Shown piece by piece: positions 1 to 8,930 of a stretch of DNA of 64,000 nt (positions within the stretch are counted from its first letter, which is position 1; each line of letters starts with the position of its first letter). The notes below the pieces were generated by a model, which did no database searches, was not told where the DNA came from, and was given only the letters and a program-made list of their open reading frames with translations. The DNA comes from Chitinophaga ginsengisoli. Lineage in GTDB: Bacteria; Bacteroidota; Bacteroidia; Chitinophagales; Chitinophagaceae. The stretch is taken from positions 1 through 64,000 of the forward strand of contig NZ_PYGK01000016.1 of NCBI RefSeq assembly GCF_003014595.1, read 5' to 3'. The translations under genes were made by a program, and so were the position numbers.

Positions 1-2
1 AT

Positions 3-983
3 GATAATGAGGTGAAGGGAGAGGGGAACCAGCAGGATTATGGGATGCGGGTGTATGATCCAAGGTTAGGGAAGTTTTTGAGTGTGGATCCGTTGACAAA
101 ATCATATCCGGAGTTGACGCCTTATCAGTTCGCGAGTAATAATCCTATATTCAACATTGATTTGGATGGTGCGGAAGGTACAGGAGGCGCCGCTAAGGTC
201 ATTGAAACAGGTGGAAAAACTGCACTCAGAGTTGCAGCTAAAAACGGAGTAATTCAAGGGGCAAAGATTGTTTCAATGCAAGCGGTGGAAAAGGCAGTTG
301 AAAGCCCTGGATTTTGGAAAAGTTTAGGTTTCGGGTTAGGAAGAATTGGTAGTGCCGTTGGAGGGGCGATAATATGGACGTTTACTCCAGTTCCTAATGG
401 TCCTGGTGCGAATCCAGAAGCTAGTACTTGGTGGCAGGAATATCGAAGGCTTCAAGATATGCCTAATACTGCTCCCGTAAGTGGAAAAAGCTTTATGGAG
501 GAGGATGAGAGTGATTATATAACGCTTCATAGAGGAGTGAGTGCAGATGCGAAATATCCGGTAATGTTTGCTTTAGCAGAAATGGGTATAGCTGTTCCTA
601 TGTCGCTTATTTCTCCGATTTATAGAGGTGGGGGTTTGGACAATATGATTCCAGGGCATACAGTTCCAGAAGATCATTCAATGAGCGATAATTATTCTAT
701 CTGGACCTCTTGGACAAGTAGTGAAAGTACTGCCGCAACTTTTGCCAGGGGAACGATGGGTACATCAAATGGAGTGATTCTAACTAAGACTTTTAAGAGA
801 AGCTTATTGACTGTTTCGTCTACAGCACATGAATATGGAGAGAGTGAATATTTGGTCCCAGGTATTGTTACGGGAGCAAAAATAGATAAGATTAAGGGGG
901 ATCCAACAACAACAACTGCCACTACTACTACTACTACTAATAATAATAATTCTAACAATGAATCCAGCAGAATCAAGAAGTGA
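3..983 (+). CDS. RHS-repeat protein C-terminus with ADP-ribosyltransferase-like toxin tip (5' partial)
   Basis: The reading frame is open to the left edge, so the N-terminus and YD/RHS shell lie outside the window. A GTG at position 12 is not a real start, because the codons before it continue the RHS core consensus. The RHS core ending (DYGMRVYDPRLGKFLSVDPL, then NNPIFNIDLDG) is directly recognisable and normally marks the junction between the shell and a variable toxin tip. The tip carries LHRG (Arg codon 531-533), a WTSWTSSES motif near 701-727 and ESEYLVPG near 838-861. These match the R / S-T-S / E-x-E layout of ADP-ribosyltransferase folds, so a NAD-dependent ADP-ribosylating toxin is inferred, probably delivered to competitor cells. 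The tail is a Thr/Asn run encoded by trinucleotide repeats. The next gene overlaps it by 26 bp, as in toxin-immunity pairs. The RHS call is firm; the ART call is moderate. Confidence 0.85.
   Translation, partial: DNEVKGEGNQQDYGMRVYDPRLGKFLSVDPLTKSYPELTPYQFASNNPIFNIDLDGAEGTGGAAKVIETGGKTALRVAAKNGVIQGAKIVSMQAVEKAVESPGFWKSLGFGLGRIGSAVGGAIIWTFTPVPNGPGANPEASTWWQEYRRLQDMPNTAPVSGKSFMEEDESDYITLHRGVSADAKYPVMFALAEMGIAVPMSLISPIYRGGGLDNMIPGHTVPEDHSMSDNYSIWTSWTSSESTAATFARGTMGTSNGVILTKTFKRSLLTVSSTAHEYGESEYLVPGIVTGAKIDKIKGDPTTTTATTTTTTNNNNSNNESSRIKK
905..950 (+). repeat. AAC/ACT/AAT trinucleotide tract at the toxin C-terminus
   Basis: Four AAC units (905-916), six ACT units (921-938) and four AAT units (939-950) run together. 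They encode a Thr-rich then Asn-rich tail in the toxin frame. Slippage here would change tail length without shifting frame. The tract ends 7 bp before the start codon of the putative immunity gene, so length changes would also alter that gene's upstream region. Confidence 0.9.
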
Positions 984-1326
984 GAGTTTAATAATCGGTT
1001 TATTAGGGTTAATTATTGAGGAGTTGAAAGGGGATAAAAAAATCCTTGAAGCTTTCAAAACATCTTTAAAATATAAGGTAATTGAGATCGACAGAGATAG
1101 AGCTTACAATGTTTATAAAATTAGGCGTGATTTAAGAGCCAGAAGCATAACGCATCTTAGAGAATTTGATTCTGTATTAGAAGCGTTATCTCATCATGAG
1201 GATGAAAAGGTACTTATTCATTCGTTCCATATGGAAGAAGGTCTTCTTTTATTTTTTTCCACAGTTGATTGCAAGAAACTGTTTGGTTATATTTCTTATA
1301 AGGATGGGGATGAAGGATTTGTTTAG
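958..1326 (+). CDS. Putative immunity protein for the RHS toxin
   Basis: This 122-residue, probably cytosolic protein has no signal peptide or clear membrane span, and I do not recognise a family. The ATG at 958 lies inside the last 26 bp of the toxin gene, in another frame, which implies translational coupling. Position is the main evidence: a small gene directly downstream of a polymorphic toxin tip is usually its cognate immunity protein, and such proteins diverge quickly. The sequence is AT-rich, with charged helical stretches (KGDKKILEAFKTSLKYK, then IDRDRAYNVYKIRRDLRAR). A strong terminator follows about 80 bp downstream, closing the unit. Immunity to an ADP-ribosylating toxin is inferred, not visible in the protein. 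Confidence 0.6.
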   Translation: MNPAESRSESLIIGLLGLIIEELKGDKKILEAFKTSLKYKVIEIDRDRAYNVYKIRRDLRARSITHLREFDSVLEALSHHEDEKVLIHSFHMEEGLLLFFSTVDCKKLFGYISYKDGDEGFV

Positions 1327-1407
1327 TAAATAATTGATTTTTAGTTGTTATAGATTTAGTTGTTTTGTAATTTGTTGTATTGATTATCGTGAATGATAAG
1401 ATAAATG

Positions 1408-1445
1408 AAAAATCCCCGGTTCAGATTGACCGGGGATTTTTATTT
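1408..1445 (+). terminator. Intrinsic terminator after the toxin/immunity pair
   Basis: A perfect 13-bp stem (1408-1420 with 1429-1441, GC core ATCCCCGGT/ACCGGGGAT) has an 8-nt loop. The stem itself supplies A- and T-runs, so it could stop transcription in either direction. Confidence 0.9.
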
Positions 1446-1551
1446 AAGTATAGCTTGCAGTTTAGATTTAGTGAGGAAAGTGTCCAGTAGCGAATAGAAA
1501 CATTCTTTCTCCTTGTCAGTTAACTTTATCAACTAATAACCCACTTTTCCC

Positions 1552-1559
1552 TATCTTTG
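1552..1559 (+). promoter_or_regulatory. Possible Bacteroidota -7 element upstream of the EamA gene
   Basis: TATCTTTG matches the TAnnTTTG -7 consensus. No TTTG is found at the expected 19-20 bp upstream spacing, so this is only a half promoter. It lies about 180 bp before the next start codon. The rest of 1446-1739 shows no gene or clear structure. Confidence 0.35.
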
Positions 1560-1739
1560 CCTCAACCACTTCAAAACTATGAACAGAAAGAGTTGCCTCC
1601 CCCCTCCGGGACTTTAATATTTCTTCCATAAAAAATAATCACCGATGGTATTCCCCTCGGCAGTCTGTTTATTCTTCCAATTTCAATTAACTATTAATAT
1701 TAACTTGCTTGTCCTGCGAAGACAGGTAGCCGATTCTTT

Positions 1740-2618
1740 ATGAAAAAATCATATTTATTATTACACCTGGCGGTAGTGCTTGCTGGGTTCACCGGCGTAT
1801 TTGGTAAGCTCATTTCTCTCAACGAAGGGCTTTTAGTCTGGTATAGGGTATTCTTCTCTTTTATCTGGCTGTTCTTCATCTTAAAGCTGATGAAGGTAAG
1901 CACTGCTATCCCGGTCCGTGAAAAGTTCGACATTGCAAAGATTGGTATGCTGATCACCATTCACTGGGTGTTCTTTTATGGCAGTATTAAGTATTCCAAC
2001 ATTTCCATTGGAGTTGTTTGCTACAGCCTGACCAGTTTCTTTACAGCGATCTTTGAGCCACTGTTGAATAAAAAGAAATTCGTTCTTTCGGAGCTTTTAT
2101 TAAGCCTTCTTACTTTATTGGGCATTGCCCTCATCTTCCATTTTGACGCATCTTATCAGTTGGGTATTATGCTGGGCGTAATTTCTTCGGCCTTTGCCGC
2201 ATTGTATACAATTTATAACGAACGCCTGGTGAGAAATTATGATAGTAAGTTGATTAACTACTATCAAATGCTTGGGGGGACGATCGGCCTGGGGATTTTA
2301 TTGCCTTTATATCTTCACTATTTTCCGGTAGAAAGTCTTATTCCCGGTTTAAAAGATACGGTGTATCTTTTACTGCTATCGTTAATCTGTACGGTGGCGC
2401 TGTATGTAATGTTTGCAGAGTCCTTAAAAAGGATACCTGCCTTCACAGTAAACCTCAGTTTCAACCTGGAGCCGATCTACGCAATCATCATGGCCTTCCT
2501 GTTTTTTGCAGAGGGGAAGCAGGTGAATGCGTCTTTTTATGTCGGACTGTTGTTCGTGGGCGCTTCAGTTGTCCTGCAAACGGTGATCTCTGTGAGAAAT
2601 AAGCGTAAAATGGCTTAA
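1740..2618 (+). CDS. EamA/DMT-family transporter
   Basis: This 292-residue, very hydrophobic protein has about ten predicted transmembrane helices arranged as two similar halves, as in the drug/metabolite transporter superfamily (EamA, RhaT-like). It starts directly with a hydrophobic segment (MKKSYLLLHLAVVLAGFTGV). The second half has the typical PIYAIIMAFLFFAEG segment seen before the last helices of EamA proteins. The length is normal for the family. Substrates range from amino acids and sugars to nucleotides, and none can be assigned here. It stands alone and faces a convergent hydrolase gene, with a shared terminator between them. Confidence 0.85.
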   Translation: MKKSYLLLHLAVVLAGFTGVFGKLISLNEGLLVWYRVFFSFIWLFFILKLMKVSTAIPVREKFDIAKIGMLITIHWVFFYGSIKYSNISIGVVCYSLTSFFTAIFEPLLNKKKFVLSELLLSLLTLLGIALIFHFDASYQLGIMLGVISSAFAALYTIYNERLVRNYDSKLINYYQMLGGTIGLGILLPLYLHYFPVESLIPGLKDTVYLLLLSLICTVALYVMFAESLKRIPAFTVNLSFNLEPIYAIIMAFLFFAEGKQVNASFYVGLLFVGASVVLQTVISVRNKRKMA

Positions 2619-2640
2619 CCCTTCGCAGGGTATATATAAA

Positions 2641-2676
2641 GACAGCATAGATCACCCGGTCTATGCTGTCTTTGCT
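2641..2676. terminator. Bidirectional terminator between convergent genes
   Basis: A perfect 11-bp stem GACAGCATAGA/TCTATGCTGTC (2641-2651 and 2660-2670) has an 8-nt loop. It is followed by a T-rich stretch and preceded by an A-rich one. It sits between the stop codons of the transporter and the hydrolase. Confidence 0.8.
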
Positions 2677-2687
2677 TAAAGAGAAAA

Positions 2688-3611
2688 TTACTTCCCCAGA
2701 AATTCACTTACCTCCTGTACAAACTGGTCTGGATATTGGAAGAATGCCGCATGGCCGGCGTCCGGATAAAGTACCAGGCGATCGTTAGGAATGTGCTGTG
2801 ACATATTGATAGCGTTGACCGCAGGAACAGGCATATCCTTCTGGCCCTGTATGTGCAGGACTGGTTGTGTAATAGCTTCCAGTTCTTTCAATGCATCCGG
2901 ATACGGCTGCGCCCAGGCCAGCACAGCTGTCAGCTGTGCAGCACCGCTTTCATCGCTTACAGGTGCATCACGATTAACCGTACGTTTGAGCCTTCTTTCA
3001 TAAGATAGCTTGCCTGCACTCTTACTCTCAGCAGATGCGGTAAACCCGAAATAAAGGAAGGCATCCAGTGGACTCAGATTAGCGGCTGAAGCCAGGATAT
3101 TCGGCAGATTTGAGAGACCTTCACTGCCCTTAGGCCCTGTTCCGGTAAGCACGATCTTATTCAGCAACCCTGGTTCGGTGAGCGCGACCTGCTGGGTGAT
3201 AAATCCTCCCATAGAAAATCCCATCAGATTGACCTTATTGTATCCCAGCGCTTTTATAAACGTTACAGCGCCTTTTGCCATATCTGCAATGGTAGCTGGT
3301 GTTTTGCCGGTAGAAGATCCTACACCCTGGTTGTCAAATATGACCACTTTGTATTTTTGCGCCAGCCCATTGGTGATAGCCGGGTCCCAGTCATCCATTG
3401 TGCTGCCTAAAGGAGACAGCATCACCAGTGGAATGCCTTCCTTGTCACCCAATACCCGGTAAGCATATTTCGTGTCACCTGCTGTAACGAACTGCGTAGT
3501 GGCTGTCTGGTGGTAATCAATAGTGGTTTCCGGTCCGTTACCTGGTGTATCATCTTTCTTACAGGATACAATGCTCAGTGCCAGTGCGGCGAATAAAATA
3601 AGATGTTTCAT
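2688..3611 (-). CDS. Alpha/beta-hydrolase lipoprotein
   Basis: This 307-residue protein starts with a lipoprotein signal (MKHLILFAALALSIVSCKKD; lipobox Cys at 17), so it is probably anchored in the outer membrane or periplasm. The alpha/beta-hydrolase fold is indicated by the nucleophile elbow GFSMGG (Ser about 133), an oxyanion-type segment LSPLGSTMDDW, an acid-loop region near HIQGQKDMPVP, and the final histidine in PDAGHAAFF. The family acts on esters, lactones, peptides or haloalkanes, and nothing in the sequence fixes the substrate. It is monocistronic on the minus strand and has a good promoter of its own about 60 bp upstream. Confidence 0.85.
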   Translation of the reverse strand: MKHLILFAALALSIVSCKKDDTPGNGPETTIDYHQTATTQFVTAGDTKYAYRVLGDKEGIPLVMLSPLGSTMDDWDPAITNGLAQKYKVVIFDNQGVGSSTGKTPATIADMAKGAVTFIKALGYNKVNLMGFSMGGFITQQVALTEPGLLNKIVLTGTGPKGSEGLSNLPNILASAANLSPLDAFLYFGFTASAESKSAGKLSYERRLKRTVNRDAPVSDESGAAQLTAVLAWAQPYPDALKELEAITQPVLHIQGQKDMPVPAVNAINMSQHIPNDRLVLYPDAGHAAFFQYPDQFVQEVSEFLGK

Positions 3612-3671
3612 AGCAATACTTGTTTTGTAGTTTCCGGTTTAAGTTTTAAATCTGTCAGTGATTGACGGGAG

Positions 3672-3702
3672 CAAAACTATATACTCAGCTTCCGGAGGGC
3701 AA
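3672..3702 (-). promoter_or_regulatory. Promoter of the alpha/beta-hydrolase gene
   Basis: Read on the minus strand, TTG (3702-3700) is followed by 20 bp and then TAGTTTTG (3679-3672). This fits the Bacteroidota TTTG-n19/20-TAnnTTTG promoter. The start codon lies about 60 bp downstream. Confidence 0.65.
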
Positions 3703-3841
3703 TAAACAAGTACCTTAAGTGGACCGATTCTGTCGCGAACAGGTCATATGTAACCTCGAACGGGAAACGCTATACATTACATGAGAAAGGCTTACTCATA
3801 TTAGCAATGCAGCGGCACTGTTAAATTTATTAGTACATTAA

Positions 3842-3873
3842 TTTGGTGGACTAATAATTACTTTCTATTTTTG
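3842..3873 (+). promoter_or_regulatory. Bacteroidota promoter for the first SusC/SusD-sulfatase operon
   Basis: TTTG (3842-3845), a 20-bp spacer and TATTTTTG (3866-3873) match the full Bacteroidota sigma-ABfr consensus. Transcription would start near 3880, giving a leader of about 415 nt before the susC start at 4296. I found no equally good promoter closer to the gene. Confidence 0.65.
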
Positions 3874-3879
3874 GATCGA

Positions 3880-4295
3880 CAAATAGCGTACTTCCCTGTA
3901 ATATATTGCCAAATGACACAGAAGGGATCAACCAAATATCAAACAATGAATAGCCGCAACAGTACGACTGATTGCTGCTGTTGTTGTTGCTGAAGTACAA
4001 CAAAACGCTAATCCTGGCCATATTTTCGCCCGAACTTCCACCCAACACTCAGATCAGTGATTATATTCCTGCATAGGGGGAGTGACGTATTTATAAACTA
4101 AAAAAACATGCTGTCGAACAATGTTATGTATGATAAATAATCGGGGTGCACCTTGTTGTATGCCTGTAATTGTATAAAAAAGTTGGCCGATACTGCGGGA
4201 ACAGTACCGGCCTGACTAAACAAATCTCTGGATGTACTACTCTGCGAATGATCGCGGGGCGGTATCGTATTGTCTAATCACTAATCGCAAATTTA
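3880..4295 (+). other. Long gene-free stretch, likely 5' leader of the first susC
   Basis: This stretch of about 415 bp has no credible gene. A 65-codon ORF on the minus strand has no family features. Visible structure is limited to a small hairpin TTGTTGT/ACAACAA (3981-3987 with 3997-4003) and a stronger one, GGCCG-A-TACTG with CAGTA-C-CGGCC (4185-4195 and 4202-4212). The second has no T-run after it, so it is not an obvious terminator. I recognise no known riboswitch. Whether this is a regulatory RNA leader or a broad regulator-binding region cannot be told from sequence. Confidence 0.4.
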
Positions 4296-7200
4296 ATGAA
4301 AAAAGTTCTCTTGCTTATTTCCTGGTTGTCAGGAATAGCACCTGTAACGTTATATGCTCAATCTTCCTCCGATCCTGTAATTAATTCTACGCTCACCGGT
4401 ACTGTAGTTGACAGTAAAACATCCAGCCCCGTTATTGGGGCGCTGGTCAGAATTAAAGGTACTACCAACCAGGTATTAACTGATGCGAAAGGAAATTTCC
4501 AGTTCAAAACAGGCCAGAAACTGCCATACATTATTGAAGCCGTTTTCATAGGGTACAAAAAACAGGAGATCCGTGCGGACGGCTCTCCATTGAAGATTGT
4601 TCTGCAGGAGAATGAAAGTCAGCTGAACGAAATCGTGGTGGTGGGCTATGGTACACAACGAAAAAGTGATATTACCGGTTCCGTTGCCAGTGTTTCTAAA
4701 GTATTGCTGGCGCAGCCTGCTGCAGCATTTGATAATCTCTTACAAGGTAGTGTGCCAGGTGTAGCGGTAACACAGAGCTCCGGACAGCCGGGAAGCACGG
4801 CTACTATACGTGTACGCGGCGGAAACTCCATCAGCTTTGGGAATGCGCCCTTATACGTGATAGACGGATTTATCATCTATAATAACAACGATTACGCAAA
4901 TACAGGCGCCTCCAACGGTACAGGAGTAAACGCGCTATCAACTATCAACCCAAGCGATATCGCTTCCATAGAGGTGCTGAAAGATGCTTCTGCCACCGCC
5001 ATCTACGGTTCCCGTGGGGCCAATGGTGTGATCATTATCACCACTAAAAGAGGTCGCCGGGGACATGACGAAGTGAGCTACAATACATATGTTGGTACCC
5101 AGCAGGTAAGAAAAAAACTAGATCTGCTGAATGCGAGGCAATGGGGAGAACTGGTAAATGATATCAATGTAAGCACAGGAAGCCCTAAAACATACGGCGA
5201 TGCAGATCTTGCTGCACTGGGTGAAGGTTCTGACTGGCAAGGCGCTGCTCTCCGGAAAAAAGCGCTACAGAACCATGAATTGTCTATTTCAGGAGGCGAT
5301 GAGAAGTCCAGGTACCTTATTTCCGCCAATTACTTCGACCAGGGCGGTATTATTATTAATACCGGATTTAAGCGTTATTCCGGCCGCGTGAACTATGAAC
5401 GTACAGTAACGGACAGACTAAAGATCGCTACCAATATTTTCGGTAGTCAGTCGATAGAAGATAAGTTATTCGGCAACAACTATAATAGCCTTAATTTCCA
5501 GAGCACAGCCTTTGCCAACCTGCTCCAGGTGTCGCCGGTGGCGAAGATCAGGAATGAGGATGGCAGCTATAATACGAGCAGTCCTTATTCCGCTAATCCT
5601 ACCAACCCAATACAGGATTTTCAGTCGACGATTAATAAAACCTACCTGAGAAGGATATTGGCCAATACTTCACTGGAATATAAACTGCTTAAAGAGCTCA
5701 CCCTGAAAGTGACGGGTGGTGCAGACCTCATCAATACAAAGCAGAACTATTATTCGCCCAGCTATGCCGGCTCACCGGGAGGTAGCGCTACTGGTTATGC
5801 CACGGGAGGATATGCATCTGTGGGTAATCTGAATGCTACCACGTGGATCAATGAGAACACGCTGACCTACGATCATGCCTTTGGAGAAGCGCATTTTCTG
5901 AATGTTCTGGCAGGTTATACCATGCAGCATCAGAAGGATGAATCTGCTGTGGCCAGTGCACAGAAGTTTCCCAATGATCTGACTTCCTTCAATAACCTGA
6001 ACTATGCCAGTACAGCGGTATTGTCTGTTTCCGACGGACATGAGTCTTCTCTGAATTCCTACCTGGCCAGGGTGAATTATTCTTATGAACATAAATACAA
6101 TTTTACGTTGTCATTACGTGCGGATGGATCTTCCAGGCTGGGGAAAAATAATCGCTGGGGCTATTTCCCCTCTGTTGGTTTTTCCTGGAATGCAGGAAAG
6201 GAGACTTTTGCTGAGCGGTGGAATAGTACTGTCAGTGACCTGAAACTCAGATTGTCGGCCGGTAGAACGGGTAATTCTGAAGTACCGCCATATAGCTCAC
6301 TTGCTGCATTGGCACCATCAAACTACTATTTCAACGGGGCATTGGTAACGGGTATTGCGCCAGTGCAGATCGCCAACCCGGATCTGAAGTGGGAAACGAC
6401 CACACAGTATAATGCCGGTGTCGACTTCGGCTTGATTAGCAAACGGGTGAATGTGTCACTTGACGCCTACTACAAGAAGACGACAGACCTGCTGCTGAAT
6501 GTACCATTCCCGCTGTATACAGGTTACTCCAGCGTGTTGCAGAATGTGGGCAGTGTACTGAATAAAGGACTGGAACTGAGCATCACTTCAGACAACATTA
6601 AAGGAAAGGATTTTAACTGGAAATCGACCCTGGTGCTGGCCGCCAACAGGAATAAGATCCTGAGCCTGGGTGATGGTACGGACTATTATTTCCCACTGGC
6701 GCCTACAGGATACGTTTCACCTGTGATCGTAAAAGTAGGATCGCCGGTAGGTACCTTCTGGGGATATAATACCAACGGACTGATCACAAAAGAAGATGTT
6801 CAGAAAGGTATTCCTGTATTGACAGGGGTGTCGCAACAGGTAGGAGATACGAAGTATGTTGATACTAATGGAGATGGGGTGATCACGACCGCCGATAAGC
6901 ATAGTCTGGGCAATGCGCAGCCTAAACTGACCTTTGGGTTTACCAATACCCTGAACTATAAGGCCTTCGATCTGTCCTTTGTTTTCCAGGGCAGTTACGG
7001 TAATAAGATATTCAACTTCCTTCAGCAGAAACTGGAAATACCTACACTGTCGCTGAATGCTTCTGCTGTATTGCTCGATAGGTACAGTGACACTAATCCC
7101 AACGGCAAGGTAGCCCGGGCAACCAACGCACCGGTAGCACAGGTGACGGACCGCTATGTAGAAAACGGCTCTTTTGTAAAGCTGAAGAATCTATCACTGG

Positions 7201-7412
7201 GCTATAGTCTCCCGGTAGGAGTACTGGAGAGGATCCATGCAAAGCAGTTGCGGATCTATGTAACGGCGCAGAATATCCTGACATGGACAAAGTATTCCGG
7301 TCTGGACCCCGAAGTGAACTTTTACGATAACGACAACACGAAACAGGGGATCGACTACGGTGCTTATCCGAGCTCAAAAAGTTTCCTCGCCGGCTTAAGT
7401 GTTACTTTCTGA
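4296..7412 (+). CDS. SusC-like TonB-dependent outer-membrane transporter
   Basis: This 1038-residue protein has a signal peptide (MKKVLLLISWLSGIAPVTLYAQ). A CarboxypepD_reg-like domain follows (LTGTVVDSKTSSPVIGALV, roughly residues 33-110), then the SusC hallmark NEIVVVGYGTQRKSDITGSV, a plug domain with IEVLKDASATAIYGSRGANG, and a large beta-barrel ending in LSVTF. It lacks the N-terminal STN signalling domain, so it is unlikely to signal through a FecR anti-sigma. The family imports oligosaccharides or other large nutrients across the outer membrane with the SusD partner that follows 27 bp downstream. The linked sulfatase suggests a sulfated ligand, by inference only. Length and domain order are normal. 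Confidence 0.95.
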   Translation: MKKVLLLISWLSGIAPVTLYAQSSSDPVINSTLTGTVVDSKTSSPVIGALVRIKGTTNQVLTDAKGNFQFKTGQKLPYIIEAVFIGYKKQEIRADGSPLKIVLQENESQLNEIVVVGYGTQRKSDITGSVASVSKVLLAQPAAAFDNLLQGSVPGVAVTQSSGQPGSTATIRVRGGNSISFGNAPLYVIDGFIIYNNNDYANTGASNGTGVNALSTINPSDIASIEVLKDASATAIYGSRGANGVIIITTKRGRRGHDEVSYNTYVGTQQVRKKLDLLNARQWGELVNDINVSTGSPKTYGDADLAALGEGSDWQGAALRKKALQNHELSISGGDEKSRYLISANYFDQGGIIINTGFKRYSGRVNYERTVTDRLKIATNIFGSQSIEDKLFGNNYNSLNFQSTAFANLLQVSPVAKIRNEDGSYNTSSPYSANPTNPIQDFQSTINKTYLRRILANTSLEYKLLKELTLKVTGGADLINTKQNYYSPSYAGSPGGSATGYATGGYASVGNLNATTWINENTLTYDHAFGEAHFLNVLAGYTMQHQKDESAVASAQKFPNDLTSFNNLNYASTAVLSVSDGHESSLNSYLARVNYSYEHKYNFTLSLRADGSSRLGKNNRWGYFPSVGFSWNAGKETFAERWNSTVSDLKLRLSAGRTGNSEVPPYSSLAALAPSNYYFNGALVTGIAPVQIANPDLKWETTTQYNAGVDFGLISKRVNVSLDAYYKKTTDLLLNVPFPLYTGYSSVLQNVGSVLNKGLELSITSDNIKGKDFNWKSTLVLAANRNKILSLGDGTDYYFPLAPTGYVSPVIVKVGSPVGTFWGYNTNGLITKEDVQKGIPVLTGVSQQVGDTKYVDTNGDGVITTADKHSLGNAQPKLTFGFTNTLNYKAFDLSFVFQGSYGNKIFNFLQQKLEIPTLSLNASAVLLDRYSDTNPNGKVARATNAPVAQVTDRYVENGSFVKLKNLSLGYSLPVGVLERIHAKQLRIYVTAQNILTWTKYSGLDPEVNFYDNDNTKQGIDYGAYPSSKSFLAGLSVTF

Positions 7413-7439
7413 TACATCTCGCTTTTAATATTTAATACA

Positions 7440-8900
7440 ATGACAAGATTATATTCGATACTATTGATTGCCGGAGTGCTTGTAACGTCCTGCAATAAAT
7501 TAGATGAATCGCCTTCCTCTCTTATCACCGCTTCACAATTTTACAAAACACAGGCAGACGCCGTTGCGGGAGTATCTGCAGTGTATAGTGCATTGAATAC
7601 AGATGCCGCAGGAGACTTTCCTATGTATGGCAGGAACCTGAACCTGTTAACAGGGAATGCCAGCGACGACCAGGTGTTTAGTCCGTCGAATACCAACACA
7701 GACGTCCGGGCATTAGGTACTGCCACTTATGTGGCCGCCAATGACAGGGTGAAGAAGAACTGGCAGCAGCATTATTTCGCTATCAGCCGGGCGAACATTG
7801 CGATCGATAATATCCCGGCTGTAAATTTTGATACTGCTACCAGGGCACGTCTTGTAAGAGAAGCTAAGTTCCTGCGGGGATTGCTGTATTTCAATATCGT
7901 GCGTTTCTGGGGCGGCGCGCCGCTGATCCTGCATGATCCCTCATCTATTGATGTAAATGCACAAAAGGTAAAACGGGCGCCAAAAGACAGTGTGTATGCA
8001 CAGGTCATTGCAGATCTGACGGATGCCACACTATTACCCAAAACATATACAGGTGGAAATATCGGGCGTGCTACCAGCGGTGCTGCCCACGCACTGCTGG
8101 CGAAGGTATATGTAACGCGCAGAGAATGGAACAAAGCCCTGGCACAGATCAATGAAGTGATCAATGGTGGATATGGATATGCCCTGTTTGATAAATTCCT
8201 GGATGTTTTTCAGCAGGCAACAAAGAATGGGAAGGAGCATATATTCTCCGTACAGTTCGGGACGAATCTCGGCGCCAAGAACAGTACCCAGTCACTGAGC
8301 AGTGGTAATTTCTCTTCTTTTAACACTGCTGTTTATCCGGGAGATATTCCGGCCGACAGCACATTATTCCAGCTATTTGCCGCAACAGATACCCGCAGGG
8401 ACGTTACATTCCTGACCCGCATCTACAATGCAGCGACAGGGAACTATGTCACCTTCAGTCCTGCCCGTTTTGCCAAGTTCATAGACTATTCGCTGACACC
8501 ACTGACCAACCAGGCGCAGAGTGGTATTAACTTTCCCGTGATCAGGTATGCGGACATACTGTTACTGAAAGCAGAGGTACTGAATGAGCTCAATAGCGGT
8601 CCCACTGCAGATGCCTATGCCGCTATCAACGCCGTGAGGAGTCGTGCTGGTGTTGCAGAGCTGACGACAGGATTAAACCAGGCAGATTTCCGGGATTCCG
8701 TCTTCCTGGAAAGAAGAAAGGAGTTTATACAGGAGGGAATGCGCTGGTTTGATCTCTCAAGAAGAGGAGGCAGTTATCTCTATGATGCGTTGAAGAAGCT
8801 GCCGGCAAAAACAGGTGCAGCAGTAAAAGATACCCTGTTCCCTATTCCTCAGTCAGAGATTGATATTAATGGAGAGCTGACAAATAATCCAGGCTGGTAA
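7440..8900 (+). CDS. SusD/RagB-family nutrient-binding lipoprotein
   Basis: This 486-residue surface lipoprotein has a lipobox in LLIAGVLVTSC. SusD features include an N-terminal segment after the Cys with a short acidic stretch (NKLDESPSSLI), the TPR-like helix region with KFLRGLLYFNIVRFWGGAPLI, and the C-terminal RYADILLLKAEVLNEL and ERRKEFIQEGMRWFDLSR motifs, ending in NNPGW. It should cap the SusC barrel of the preceding gene and bind the same ligand. The length is at the short end of the usual 450-600 residues but complete. The sulfatase starts 30 bp downstream in the same operon. Confidence 0.95.
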   Translation: MTRLYSILLIAGVLVTSCNKLDESPSSLITASQFYKTQADAVAGVSAVYSALNTDAAGDFPMYGRNLNLLTGNASDDQVFSPSNTNTDVRALGTATYVAANDRVKKNWQQHYFAISRANIAIDNIPAVNFDTATRARLVREAKFLRGLLYFNIVRFWGGAPLILHDPSSIDVNAQKVKRAPKDSVYAQVIADLTDATLLPKTYTGGNIGRATSGAAHALLAKVYVTRREWNKALAQINEVINGGYGYALFDKFLDVFQQATKNGKEHIFSVQFGTNLGAKNSTQSLSSGNFSSFNTAVYPGDIPADSTLFQLFAATDTRRDVTFLTRIYNAATGNYVTFSPARFAKFIDYSLTPLTNQAQSGINFPVIRYADILLLKAEVLNELNSGPTADAYAAINAVRSRAGVAELTTGLNQADFRDSVFLERRKEFIQEGMRWFDLSRRGGSYLYDALKKLPAKTGAAVKDTLFPIPQSEIDINGELTNNPGW

Positions 8901-8930
8901 TCACATCATCATAAAACTTAATTACACAAC

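Noticed and set aside
905..950. Trinucleotide tract as a phase-variation switch
   Set aside because: The units are multiples of three in the coding frame, so length changes cannot switch the toxin on or off; only tail length would vary.
3851..4048. 65-codon minus-strand frame in the leader region
   Set aside because: No family features and no promoter, and it overlaps the plus-strand promoter; treated as chance.
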